DNA from: Drosophila miranda
Taxonomy: Eukaryota > Arthropoda > Insecta > Diptera > Drosophilidae
NCBI RefSeq assembly: GCF_003369915.1
Contig: NC_046673.1
Span: forward strand, 20,017,718 to 20,081,717
Direction of reading: 5' to 3'
Length of the DNA stretch: 64,000 nucleotides
The notes under the pieces were generated by a model. The model saw only the letters and a list, made by a program, of their open reading frames with translations, was not told where the DNA came from and ran no database searches. The position numbers were made by a program, and so were the translations under genes. Each line of letters begins with the position of its first letter. The stretch's first letter is position 1. Shown one piece after another: positions 35,698 to 47,900 of this stretch.

Positions 35698-38080
35698 ATG
35701 GGTCTACTAAGCGAGGGCAGTCCACTCTCCTGGGAGGAGACCAAGGTGCTGGCCGATCATGTGCGCGAGCATGGCGTGAATCAGTTCATAAATCTCTACC
35801 ACAGACTGAAGGATCGCCAGGGGGACATCCTCAAGTGGGGCGACGAGGTGGAGTACATCATTGTGAAGTTCGATGATAAGCATAAGGTGGCCCGCGTGGC
35901 GTTGATCGCCCAGGACCTGCTGGCCCAGCTAAACGAAAAGGAGATGGCCGATCCCAAGGGCGTGAAGTCGCTGTGGCGTCCCGAATACGGTGCCTACATG
36001 ATCGAGGGTACGCCCGGCAAGCCCTTCGGCGGACTGATGGCCCACTTCAATCTGGTGGAGGCCAATATGCGCTATCGTCGCGAGGAGGTCACCGAGCTGC
36101 TGGCCAAGGACGAGTGCGTCATGTCGATCACAAACTTTCCGCGCCTCGGATCCCCCAACTTTACATACCCCTTGGCCCAGCCCCGTCCAGAGGATCCCCT
36201 CAGCTCGGCCCGGTCCCTCTACTTTCCCGACGAGGCAATATTCCCGGGACATCCACGCTTCAAGACGCTCACCCGCAACATTCGCATGCGGCGCGGCGAG
36301 AAGGTCTCCATCAAGCTGAAGGGTAAGCGTCTGCGACTGCGTCTGGCCAAAAAAAGCATTCACTGATCTTCATCCTCCCTCCTCCATACTCTGCAGTGTT
36401 CAAAGACGCCAAGACAAAGCTGCCCGTGGAGGGGGCACCGCCGGGCGAGCCGGATGTGGTGCTGCTGGACGCCATGGGCTTTGGCATGGGCTGCTGCTGC
36501 CTGCAGCTAACCTTTCAGGCCTGCAACATCACAGAGGCGCGTCGCCTGTACGATCAGCTGGCCCCCCTGTGCCCCATCATGCTGGCCCTGACGGCGGCCA
36601 GCCCCATCTACCGCGGCTACCTCACAGAGTCGGACTGCCGCTGGAACGTGATCAGCTCGTCGGTGGACTGCCGCACCGAGGAGGAGCGCGGCCTGGCGCC
36701 GCTCGAGAACCAAAAGTTCCGGATCGCCAAGTCGCGGTACGACTCCATCGACTCGTACCTGTCCCCGGAGGGGGCCAAGTACAACGACGTGCCCATAACC
36801 TATGACGAGCAGGTGTACAACCGCCTGGTCGAGGGCGGCATTGACCATCTGCTGGCCCAGCACGTGGCCCATCTCTTCATTCGCGACACGGTATCGCTGT
36901 TCAGCGAGAAGGTCCACCAGAACGACAACGAGGACACGGATCATTTTGAGAACATTCAGTCGACCAACTGGCAGACAATGCGCTTCAAGCCGCCGCCGCC
37001 CAACAGTTCGATTGGATGGCGCGTGGAGTTCCGCCCGTGTGAGGCGCAGATCAGTGACTTTGAGAACGCCGCCATCGTCTGTTTCGTCGTCCTGCTCACC
37101 CGTGTCATTCTCTCGTACCAGCTGAACTTTTTGACGCCCATTAGCAAGGTGGACGAGAACATGCAGACGGCACAGAAGCGCGACGCCTGCCGTGCGGAGA
37201 AATTCTGGTTCCGCAAATCATCAAAGACCACCGAACAGCGGGCGGCCCAGGCCCAGGCCAAGGGCGGGCTCCACATCAATGGCTGGCAGACACCCGAGGC
37301 GGCAGAGAATGGCAACGGCACGGCCACCAATGGCAATGGCAATGGCAACGAAGATGAGAGAGAGGAAGAGCCGCTAAACAATGGCACTTCGGCGAAAATA
37401 AATGGACATGGAAATGGCCATAGCCGTAAGGCCACGACCAATGGCACATCGAATGGCACCCTAAATGGCGACTCCACCACCTCCACCAGCACCAATGGGG
37501 TGGACAGCGATCACACCGACACAGATGATGAGGAGAACGAGCTGTTCCAGCTGCTGACAATCAATGAGATCTTCAACGGAAAGGTAGTCCCGATTCCTGA
37601 CTTCTGAGTTCTGTATCTAAATCGTTGTATCTCCACAGTCGAACGTGTTTCCTGGTCTGGTTCCACTGATCCGCAGCTATTTGCAGTCCATGGAGGTAGA
37701 CACAGACACCCATTGCACCATCGAACAGTATCTGCGCTTTATCGAAAAGCGTGCCGCCGGCGAGCTGATCACAACGGCCACCTGGATGCGCCAGCAAGTA
37801 CTCAATCATCCCGACTACAAGTGAGTAAACCATACCCATAAACCATAACAGAAACTAAACGATCCAATCCAATCCGTTTTACAGGCAAGACTCGGTGGTC
37901 ACTGAGGGAATCAACTATGACATGCTGAAGCTGATCCAGGGCATACAGGAGGGCAAGCATGTGGAGCCGGCATTGCTCGGCCAGGGCTATCATTCCAAGA
38001 CCAAGACGAAAGATTTCATTCCGCCTGCCCTGCAGAAACAGTTGGCCAAGAACGGCTGCTGCGAGGACAATGACAAATGA
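35698..38080 (+). CDS. Gclc: Glutamate-cysteine ligase catalytic subunit
   Basis: Exons 35698-36322, 36397-37583, 37639-37820 and 37885-38080 give 729 residues. It catalyses ATP-dependent joining of glutamate and cysteine, the rate-limiting step of glutathione synthesis in the cytosol, with the Gclm modifier subunit. Conserved GCL blocks include [15 protein letters not shown] near the N-terminus, [55 protein letters not shown] and [20 protein letters not shown]. About residues 505-590 form an Asn/Gly/Thr-rich insert ([20 protein letters not shown]) that vertebrate GCLC lacks. An acceptor at 35688-35689 lies eight bases before the ATG, so the leader is spliced. The 3' region is long and AT-rich. 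Confidence 0.97.
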
Positions 38081-40246
38081 TCGAGGGAGCAGCATCAGAA
38101 ACATCAGCATAAGCATAAGCAGCAGCAGCAGCAGCAACAGCAACAGCGCGCCGAGAACGCTTCAACGACGACGCGTAGGCCGGCCGGCCGGCGCATGTGA
38201 TTCGGTGCCGTCTTGTGGGTCTCTCCTGTCTCTGTCGTGTTGGTTGTCTGGATCGAAATGTTTGGTGGCACATTTACACACACACACACAATACTTATCA
38301 ATATTATTTCTGTAGCATAATTTATCAATTAACAATTAGTGTGCACCAAATCCTAATTGTGGACAAATGTTTCGCGGCCAAGTGTGGCCATCACCTGATG
38401 TGGCAGGGCAGGGCAGGGCAGGGTAGGGCAGGGCATGGGATTGGATATGACAGAGTGCAACAGCAAAAGCAGAACCAATGAGAATGCCAATGATGAGAAA
38501 GTCTAGCGACTAGTTGGGCCCATAGCCCTAACAATAGCAACAATGTTCTCCCTTTTATCATGTTTTATATATATATATTTTTTTTTGTATACCCGTTCCC
38601 CCCTTCCATCATCCTCCCCCTTTCGATCCCTTTAAACGTTTGAAGTACTGGTGGGGAAAACAGTGAAGAAAGAACAAAACTAAATGGAAAAACTTAAGCA
38701 TACATAAATCTCAACCGAAGTGCCGTTCCACAAAAACCTCCAAGCAAGCGCATGCAATAAATAAATAAAATAATAATAGTAATATGTAACAAACAAAAAA
38801 ATACATGTAATAGTTAAAAGAAGGCCAGGTTAAAGCATCTTTTTTTTGTTTTGTTTTGTTTCGTTTATTAAATACATATATATATATATATATTTATTAT
38901 TCCTATTGATATATAAATGCAAGTACAATGTAATGTTGATTTTTTTTTAATTTACATACATATACAATATACATATATATATATATATATATATGCATAC
39001 ATATATAAACAAAAACACACATATGTCTAAATGTGGCCTGCTGTTATTAAACTATATACATACACACACACACACACACACAACGGGGAAAATGTGAGAA
39101 ACTTAAGCTATTATTATTTACGTGATTGTTTCACTATTATTAAAGCCAATTGATTAATGATTATTGCAATTATTGTGACCACAAGCAAGCAAATAAAAAG
39201 GAAACATTGTTGAATCTTAATTGTACCGAAGAAACGAGTCGAGGCAGAGCACAATACTTACAATATTCTCTACAATATGCAAGCACTCAAAGGATGGGGA
39301 TACGTTAATTATGGACTTTGGACACGGGAACTTTTGATAAAATGCCTTCTGCAATGCATGAATTGTACTTACAAATAAATTCTATATATTATATACCATA
39401 GTTATCGTTGTCGATAAGATAAGCGAATGCATTAGGGAAGTGCCTAGTCTTGGAAGTCTTAGAGAATTGCGAAACGGAGACGATGTTGAGAATGAATATA
39501 ATGGGATGGGACGGGATGGGATTGCAGATATAATCAATCAAAAGCCCATATAACTTTACACTATATACAAACAAGGGATGTGTGAAACAACTCCACAAGC
39601 TATAGGTTTTATTCAAATTTGCTAGCCAATTTATAAGAGCGAGATCCCATCAGAGCAGTATTTTGATTAAATAGAACAACTATGTACCCAAACTGTATAC
39701 TAAATACTGAAAGAAAATAAAAAATGTTTTGCAAAAGACACACAACAAAAAAAGAACAGTCTTCAAATTTGGCGCTCGATTGGTTTCAATCATCGATGGC
39801 TGTCTATTTCGATAGTATAGCAGCCGTGAGAACCAACACGTGGCCAACACACCAGGGTGATCATTTATGGTAGGCAAGCAATCATCACCACTATACATAA
39901 AATATGCAGCCAATTTCTTGAATTTGGAACAGCTCGGTTCTAATATTCAAATAAAGGTATATAGCCGCCGAATGGTACTTTCGGTCATCGCCCAAAAACA
40001 TCGATATTTTTGTTATATATCAAGATATAAATCAATATATGTCTTACATCCCTATCCCCGTGCCCAAACAAGATTTCATCGACAAAATAAAAATCAAATA
40101 AAAAAGAAAAGAAAATAAAAAAACAAAGTTGGCATCGACCGCACTTTGACTTGGCAAATTCCACCGTTGAGAAGGCGTGCGACCAAATAAACCCACGCTA
40201 CTCACGTAGCGCGGTAAAACAAAAAACAAAAAAGGAAAAACCGAAA
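38081..40246. other. Gclc 3' region and intergenic DNA
   Basis: Probable long 3' untranslated region with a CAG-type run near 38117-38140, (TA)n near 38875-38895 and 38970-38994, and (CA)n near 39061-39083. Several candidate poly(A) signals occur. No gene seen. Confidence 0.5.
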
Positions 40247-41107
40247 ATGTTTGGGTTTGTGAAATATCTATTTAAATTGCAGTTTCTTTTTATTTTGGCA
40301 GCTGTGTTGGCTGGCCTTTATCGCACGGAAATAAAGCAGTTTGCAAACAGACATGCGGCTAACTACGTGGACAAAGCTGATGGCGAGACGGTTTCGCTCC
40401 AGTTCAAAGCGGCCAACGAAAACACAGCCACGGTCCTAACGTCTGCAGAACTTTCCAAATACAATGGCGAGGATGGACAGCCCATCTACCTGGCATTGCT
40501 TGGATCCGTTTTCGATGTGACGCGCGGCATCAAACACTATGGTACCGGCTGCAGCTATAACTTCTTTGTGGGACGCGATGCCTCTGTTGCGTTTATAAGC
40601 GGCGAGTTTGAAGAGTACGACCCGCAGACTGCGGACGATGTGCTCACCCTGGAACCCAACGACCTCCTTGGCCTGGCCAATTGGAGAGATTTCTATGAGA
40701 AGGAATATGTCTACAAGGGGAAGCTGATTGGACGTTTCTACGATGAACAGGGCGAACCGACGACGTATTACCACAAGTACCTGGCGCTTTTGGAGCAGGC
40801 TCAAATAGCCAAGGCTGAGGTGGACGAGCTGCGCTCAAAGTATCCCGGCTGCAACATCGAGTGGTCTGAGGCGAAGGGAACGCGCGTGTGGTGTACCAAC
40901 ACGAGCGGCGATGGCAAGGAGCGAGCCTGGACGGGCTTTCCACGAAAGCTGTATAGCCGCGGTAATAAGAATTTCAATTGTGCCTGTGTACCCGAATCGG
41001 AACTAGACCAAATAGATGCCGAAGGCCAGGCGGCGCATGGCGATGCCATGTTCAAGACGTACGACAACTGTTCGTCCCGGGCCAAGGAGTGTTTCTACAG
41101 AGTGTAA
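40247..41107 (+). CDS. Neuferricin homologue (cytochrome b5-like heme/steroid-binding, MAPR)
   Basis: Single-exon 286-residue protein. The ATG at 40247 (CGAAAATG) opens a hydrophobic N-terminal signal or anchor (FLFILAAVLAGLY). Thirty-two upstream in-frame codons are polar and were not included. The b5-like MAPR domain spans about residues 62-165 (LTSAELSKYNGEDGQPIYLALLG split by short loops, VFDVTRG, YGTGCSYNFFVGRDAS). The C-terminal half holds conserved cysteines (YPGCNIEW, VWCTNTS, FNCACVP). Neuferricin proteins are secreted or membrane-linked heme proteins linked to neuronal differentiation in mouse. The fly counterpart is, from memory, CG12056. Tyrosine-based rather than bis-His heme binding is expected for MAPR proteins. 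Confidence 0.9.
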   Translation: MFGFVKYLFKLQFLFILAAVLAGLYRTEIKQFANRHAANYVDKADGETVSLQFKAANENTATVLTSAELSKYNGEDGQPIYLALLGSVFDVTRGIKHYGTGCSYNFFVGRDASVAFISGEFEEYDPQTADDVLTLEPNDLLGLANWRDFYEKEYVYKGKLIGRFYDEQGEPTTYYHKYLALLEQAQIAKAEVDELRSKYPGCNIEWSEAKGTRVWCTNTSGDGKERAWTGFPRKLYSRGNKNFNCACVPESELDQIDAEGQAAHGDAMFKTYDNCSSRAKECFYRV

Positions 41108-41407
41108 TCTAAGCGCACCAGGTGGAATTGTTGTAAATATTGTACTTTATTTGTAGTAAATCGAAATTACATACACTACAGCTGGTTCGCTTTTGTGGTT
41201 CCAGCTCCGCTCTGTTAGCTGCGGTGGGTTCTTTTGCGTGGGTAGTCTCTTTTTGTGCTGTTAGGCGCAGTCGCGTATTGTTTTCAATTTAATTTTCAAC
41301 GTTATAAAGAAATCCAGTAAAAGCAAGTATTTAGAATAAGCCAGTTAAGTAGGAAAATTATTCATGAATCGTATAAAATTATGTGGGCATGGCTAAATGT
41401 TCTATAC

Positions 41408-41525
41408 AGCTGAGAATATTCCACGGAAGATAAAAAACGAGAAATATGTATGATGGAACTTGAATTCGTCTGTATACGGGTATTTTTAAAATGAGATGGT
41501 ACATTTCGGTATATTTCTGAGCCAG
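41408..41525 (-). repeat. AAATATACCG dispersed repeat, copy upstream of COMMD3
   Basis: This is the reverse complement of 43880-43995: shared GAATATTCCACGGAA, ATATGTATGATGGAACTTG, AATTCGTCTGTATA and TTCGGTATATTTCTGAG blocks with scattered differences. It lies about 230-340 bp ahead of the COMMD3 start. Confidence 0.8.
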
Positions 41526-41749
41526 CAACAGAGCAGCGACAAAAAAAAAAAATAAAAAAAAATAAATAAATAAAAAAAATATACGTTATACAAAAGAACT
41601 ATAAGACGAAAATCCGTGGAAGAGTAAAAAGGCTGGCCGAATAATTGAACATATATATGCATAAGTAAAAGTAAAAGTAAATTTTTTTGTTCACAGCGAA
41701 TCGCTGTTGTTGTGTATTGTTTATTTTAATGGATTTTGCCGCTTAACTA

Positions 41750-42466
41750 ATGGCTACGGCTGCAGCGAGTTGCCCCGCAGTGGAGGCGGACACAGATGCC
41801 AGCAACCTAATCTCGGCTACCGTGGTGGCGGGCCTTAAAAACCTGGGCACGATTCTGACGCCCCCCATCACAAAGATTCTCATTGCGAACTCCCTCAAGT
41901 TGACCCTTCATCCGGACGCAAGTGAGAAAGACTACTATACCCGCTTTATCTTCTTCGAAGTGATCTAAAGCTAATGCATATCCGTACTCCCACTCCGTAA
42001 AGCCATTGCACCGGTGCCTGAAATCTACGCCAACAATGCTGCCAGCGCCAAGCAAAGCGAATATGCCGTCGTTACCCTCTACGCCTTGGCCACCAAGCAT
42101 GCCTGGGATGGACTGACACTCCGCCAGCAATTGGAGGGACTCGCGGTTCACAGCAGTGCCGTGGATGAGTTGACACGCGTCTACGAGGACAATCGGAAGG
42201 ATCTGGTGCTGCGTCAACTGCAAGTGGGACACAATTTTCCCCACATCACGGATGTCCAGTGGCGGATTGTGTGCGATGTAAAGTCCTCCACGTCCGCCAG
42301 CAGTACAGGAGTTGCGCAGTTTTGCATAAATCTTGGCCGGTTTCAGCAAAGCAGCGGCGAACGGATCACAATTGTGGAGTTCGTGTGCAACGCCGAGGAG
42401 CTACATTCCCTGATCAATCGGCTTAAGGAGATCGAGAGGCATTGCAATCAAATGGCCATTAGATAG
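41750..42466 (+). CDS. COMM domain-containing protein 3 (COMMD3)
   Basis: Exons 41750-41921 and 42003-42466 give 211 residues. COMMD proteins assemble into the hetero-oligomeric Commander complex, which recycles membrane cargo from endosomes. An N-terminal helical domain is followed by the COMM domain (about residues 133-208), with VGHNFPHITDVQWRIVCDVK matching the PHITDVSWRLEY motif of human COMMD3 and the terminal IVEFVCNAEELHSLINRLKE typical of the family. Length is close to the human 195. The intron has a GTGAGA donor and the phase-matching acceptor TAAAG. It converges on MMADHC, with stop codons 203 bp apart. Confidence 0.88.
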
Positions 42467-42668
42467 TAGGAACAAAACAATCTTATAATGTATATTCTCG
42501 CAGTAAATAACAATTCGTTTGTCTATGTAAGCCATATACAAAGTCGAAGCTAATAATCTAACCAGTTACCACAGTTCTAATCACAAATAGGCTTCGTAAT
42601 TTAGCAGCCTCCATGCCACTCCTCTTCTCTTATGTGGTGGGCAGATAATTGTAGTGAGCGGTCTTTCG

Positions 42669-43590
42669 TTAAAAGAGCCCGTTATATTTCAGCTGTTCGT
42701 CGTTGGGCGACAGAATCTTCAATAGGACATCGTAGTTGCTTGGCGCCGTACAGTAAATGGCCCCTGAGAAGTGGGTATTGTCATTCTCCTCGGCAGCAAT
42801 CACCATGCAATTGTTTTTGATGGTCAGACTCATATTCAGTCCGCGGAAGCGCGAATCCTGCTTGTACAACATAGCATCCTCTTTGGGCATAAAGTAGGGT
42901 CGTCCACTGAACGGATTTAGGAAGTCCGCCCAGAAGCCCATCGATAAGAGACGATCGCTGATGTCTCTGGCGGCCAGCACAAACTTGAAAGGATGAGTAA
43001 AAGGATTAGTGAATCGCAAAAAAATGTATTCGTTTGAACAGCTCTACCTTGGTGGCGCCTGTTTCGATGTCACCATCATAGCTCAAGGTGAGCAACGTAA
43101 TGTCCGTCTCCTTGCTTGCAACGGCGCGCACTGGGAACAGTTCGATGAGGGTGTCACGTATCAGTATGGGACACTGGCAGCAGGAGATCTCAAGGCTCGA
43201 CTTGTCCTTATTTTCCTCTTTGTTGAAATTCACTATCTCCGAGAGTGGAGCCATCAGCTCAATGGTGGAATTATATCCCTGCCAGGCTGGGCCAAAGCCA
43301 TTCGGCAAGTAGAAGCGATTGCTCTTTGTGGCAGTCAACTCCCAGTTCAGTTCGGACTCAATGCTGTTGACATCGTCGTCGGCGAGCTCACGACTCCTGG
43401 TCACTATCTTAAACGGACTGCCTTCGTCCGAAGGGGATCCGCGCTTTGAGTAGTTTACTGCGCTTATCATCATGGCCGCCTTTGGAATATCTGCGCTGAA
43501 TAACCCAGTCCGGCCGCGGATGCGGGTTGTTGTCGGCACATGCCAGTTACGGCCCACAGTTTCGAGTGTGCGAATCAGTGAACGCGACAT
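42669..43590 (-). CDS. MMADHC (cobalamin trafficking protein CblD)
   Basis: Exons 43590-43048 and 42983-42669 give 285 residues (human 296). The protein routes vitamin B12 derivatives to methylmalonyl-CoA mutase in mitochondria and methionine synthase in the cytosol. The N-terminus (MSRSLIRTLETVGRNW) is basic and amphipathic as in mitochondrial presequences. LPNGFGPAWQGY, CCQCPILIRDTLIELFP and GFWADFLNPFSGRPYF match the CblD core. The intron is 64 bp, donor GTAGAG, acceptor TTTCAAG, phase 0. A Motif 1 promoter element lies upstream at 43840. Confidence 0.92.
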
Positions 43591-43839
43591 TATTATATCA
43601 TAAGCTACTGCAAATGCGTAAAAATCATTGGCAATGAAAATGGAATGGTCACTGTGTCACACTCTAGTGTCATGATATCCCAATACGTACTTAATTTGTT
43701 GCGGCTGGATGAGGTACTTCTATATAATGGCACGGATTCGAGAGTAAGTAAAAATGTACGTAGAATTTACTTTTAATCTGGTATAGTTTGTTTACTATAA
43801 TACATTTATTTATTTTTATATTTCACTTTGACTTTTGAC

Positions 43840-43850
43840 CAGTGTGACCG
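43840..43850 (-). promoter_or_regulatory. Motif 1 (M1BP) core promoter element of MMADHC
   Basis: CGGTCACACTG on the minus strand is a full match to the Drosophila housekeeping core motif YGGTCACACTR. It lies 250 bp upstream of the MMADHC start codon and next to the AAATATACCG repeat. Confidence 0.7.
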
Positions 43851-43854
43851 AGGA

Positions 43855-44400
43855 TTTATCGTAAAAATATACCGTCCGACCCTCAAAAATATACCGAAAC
43901 ATGCCGTCTCATTTTGAAAATATACCGTAAATATACTGACGAATTCAAGTTCCATTATACATATTCCTCGATTTTGATATTCCATGGAATATTACTAGCT
44001 AGCTAATACGCTCAGCTCCAAATGTATAATTTTTTTCGATTATTGAATTAATTTGCTACAAGACTGTTTAACTTTAAGTTCTTATCTTTATTGGATTGTT
44101 TATAAAATAAGGTTTAGGGACAACAATGTAATTACTAAAGGCGACACCTGATGGGAAAATGTGAACGTTTCAAAAATGTTTGCCCGTTTTTTTTTTTCAT
44201 ATAAGCCCCATGGAAGCGCCAGTGCGAAACACCTCCGTTATCCTATTTTTGACATGCCGTTTTTTTTCGACATTTTCGAAAAAATTGAGATTTTGATGGC
44301 AAAGGAATTGGATCAGGAATTGGCTCTAAGTGGCATTTCTACACGGTTTCTACACTGGTGTATATGTCAAGAGGGTGTCTCACCCGATTCAAGTTCGGTT
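43855..44400. repeat. AAATATACCG dispersed repeat, long copy upstream of MMADHC
   Basis: About 550 bp aligning, with gaps, to 60825-61400. Shared blocks include AAATATACCGAAA, ATACTGACGAATT, AGCTAATACGCTCAG/AGCTAAGACCCTCAG, CATATAAGCCCCAT/TATATAAGCCTCAT, AAGCGCCAGTG and CCGTTATCC. The first 140 bp also occur at 41408 (inverted). No protein coded. Family unknown to me. Confidence 0.75.
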
Positions 44401-44537
44401 ATCAATACTATCGACTGGATACGAGTGGTGCGCGCCAAATAGAAATTGTTTGAAAGTGAATGAGCGAAAAGGTAGTTCGAAAGTAGTTCTTGCTACAAAC
44501 TTCTCTGTTTTTCGTTGTTGCAAGCGCGTTTGCAATA

Positions 44538-44543
44538 TTTATT
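44538..44543 (-). terminator. Possible poly(A) signal of the phosphorylase-like gene
   Basis: AATAAA on the minus strand about 390 bp after the stop codon at 44933. Confidence 0.35.
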
Positions 44544-44932
44544 TAATGTTGCATATACATACAATAGATGTATATACGTCATATGTGTGTGTGGGTGTGT
44601 GTGTGTAAATTAAATTGTTTTTGTAGTACAAAAGTTATAACAAAATAAATAACAAGAAATTATTTAATACATACAATATTACTCAAACATACATATTATA
44701 ATCGTAATGCAATCGAGCACGCATCCCACGATTGCCATACATTTTGGTTTACCAGGTGAAGTCCTCCCTCCAGCCCATTTCCCAAAAAACCCCCTCTTTC
44801 GCTTCCCTTTCCGTGTCCGCCGTTGGGTAAATAATGAAATACAAGCACAGGCATGGGAAGTGGGGACCGGATTGGACTGGTCTGAACTGAACTGAACTGA
44901 AGTGGATGAAGGTGTAGATGAGATGCCACCGC

Positions 44933-47900
44933 TCAGACATTGGTGGGCGCATCCATGCCACAGATGACCGACTTGACGACCGCCGCTGCCGAAAGGGCGG
45001 CAAAGTTCTGCCACTTGCGGGTGGACATGCCGTCCTTGTAGTCGGAGATGCCCTTGACCAGAATGAAGCTCTCGCGGCAATTGCCGATAATGCTGTCAAG
45101 GACGCTGCTCATCTCCACATCGGTGGCCAGGAGGCCGTACTTGCGGGCAAACTGGGTGCGCAGATCGTCGCTGCGGACGAGATCCCGGCCAGAGCCAATC
45201 GGACCGAGATGCAGCCGCAGGCGGGGCACACCGTTCACCTCGTCGGCGGCAATGGGATGGGCCACCTCGATGACCTCGTTGTTGCCGATGTTCATGAAGA
45301 GCTTGTCCGTCTTGGGGTCCGGCCGCCCGAAGTCGCTCTCCGTCTTCTGGGCGAGCGTCTGCTGGGCCTGACCCAGATAGCTCTCCCAAGGACGCTTCAG
45401 CTCCATGTTTGCCTGCAGACTCTCGGCGATCTGCTGCAGTGAGTCGTTGATCGGAAAATAGGTCTTCACATCCTCGCCGCTCTTGTACAAATACACATAC
45501 GGCTTCTCCTTGCTGTAATTGAATGATTGAATCGTATTCGGACTCGGACTCAGACTCAGACACGTACCTGTTGCTTAGGAGTGCCCGCTGTTTGTCCACG
45601 TACGAGATGACCACATCGCCCAGCCTCACATGCTTCTTGTAGTCGGTGTAGTGCGGCACACCGCCGGCGACGCCCACTATGAAGACAAAGTCCACCTTTT
45701 GGAATGTGCCCAGGAGCCGTGTGGTCGTGTTGCCCGTGGCAGTCATCGCCTCCCTGGTGCTGCCCACCGACGGTAGCTTTGTGCTCACTATCCGATGTGC
45801 CCCAATGTTGCCCAAGGTATAGACATTCGATTCACCTGCGCGGAGACGGAGAGGAGAATGGAAGAACAAAACTCGGTCAATCATTCATTCTTGGATTCAT
45901 TGGGGGGCACATGGGTGGTCGGATTTTGTACAGGGTGATGGAACAGAGTGCGTGACTGGTGCGTAATCAATCCCCCAAAATGATACAAACACAAACATCA
46001 GTCCCTCCTTGGACAATCCTTTACCATAACAACACAAAACAAACAGTACAAAACTCACGAAAACATGGAAACAAACAGAACACAGAACGAAGCATATCCG
46101 AGGCCAAATTTGAAAGTTGATCTGCAACAGGCCAGGTCCTCCCCATACAATATTTGCAGGAAGGTTTCCCCCGAGTTTGACAATTATTGCAAGCTCATCG
46201 TATATGTACAATATAATGCCCATATCCCATACAAATGTTTCTTATATTATGTTATTTTTGCAGTCAAATCTTGGCCTCGATTTGTGTGCAACAGTTTACG
46301 ATGTGGATGTGGACGTACATAGATATTGGATATTGGAAATGTTGGGACTCGTGTATGGCTTACCAAATCTTCGTTTCTTTTTTGATTTTCTTAGGGTGTT
46401 CGTTAGATTGGGATCGGAATCTGTTACGGGTATGCACATTCGAATGGGGTGTGGCAGAGTGGAGGAGGTTAATGTATTGTGGTATTCGTGTGTCGCGCAG
46501 TCGCCGGGCAAGCAAAAACAAGCAATAATTTTATGCAAATTCATTCAATAATTGTTGTTGCGTAATAGTTTCATGGCGATGGGGTTGCCACCCAAGTCGT
46601 GGTTAGGATACGATTAAGAGGGGGGGGAAGGAGCGACAAAGAGAGAGAAAAAGAGAGAGAGAGTTCAGATATTATTAGTGAGGAGCTTGAGGATGGAGGA
46701 GGTACAGAACGAGTCATCAAATCGTTTGCCAGCATTCTATCGTCCACAATCGACTAGTCGATTATTCGATTGTTCGTCGATCAATGGCCCCTCCACCTAC
46801 CGACTGTGGTGTAGCGAACGAAGGTCTCCTTGTTCTCGAGCATTGCATCCACCGCCAGCTTCTCGCAGTACTGCGCCGTGATGATGGCAATCGTCGGCTG
46901 CTTGTTGGAGGCTATCGTCGGCATCTGTTTCACCACCTTGATCTCCTTGTCCTCGTGATGGATGCGGGTGTAGGCATTGTACTCCATCGACTTGATCAGG
47001 CCCCGCTCCTGCAGCGACTGTATGACCAGCAGTACGTCCTGCTCGCTCCATCCGTAGTCCCTGCGAAAACAAATGACATGGAATTTTGGTTGAAAGCTCC
47101 ACTGGCTGATGGATGCGAGCCACACTCACTTGGCCAGGTCCTCGGGCGAAACGGGATTGGGATAGGCCTGCTCGATCAGCTCGAGCACCTTCTCCTGTGT
47201 CAGCGGCGGAGATTCGAACTGCGATTCCTCCAGAGAAACTGCGAAAGAGAGGGAGAGAGAGTCCACCATCAGTACAGATCAGATACAGTCAGAGCTGGAG
47301 GAGCTAAGGCGCCTGGCTGCGGGGGTTATACGAGCATTTTCATATCGCTTCAGGGGCTGTGGAATCCGTGAACGATGCAACAATGTTAGCAGGTGGGCGT
47401 GGCTGGTGGGCTGGTTAGGCAGTGGGTGTGGTCAGGTGGTTAGCACAGAGACGAGGACGGCACTGGGGGTGTTTCCGAGCGGTTTCGTTTGTCGAGAGAC
47501 GATTAAAATGCCCAAGCAGCGTATTTTAATTGCTGGCTGCAGACAAATTGGTCTCTTAACGTGTCATTTGGGTGGGCGGAGGAGTGGGAGGGCCCCAGAG
47601 GGACGCAATGCGCAATGGACACTGATTCCTGGTTGCAAAAGGCAACGACCTGCACTGTCTGCAGTTGGAGCAGCACAGGGCACCACGGTAGCGTTTTTGA
47701 GGAGCAAGCAGTTCAACATAGGCATAGTTTGGGAAGCGCTCCTTGCAAGCATCAAGGACAACAGCACGTGGCTCGGCCGACGTTTGAGAGTCAGCACAGT
47801 TTGGTGGAAGTTACATTACTGTTGTTTGAGCAGCCTACCACAACAGTTTCAAAATCAATGCATCAAGCAGTTCATCATACACTACTTAAGAAATACAGTA

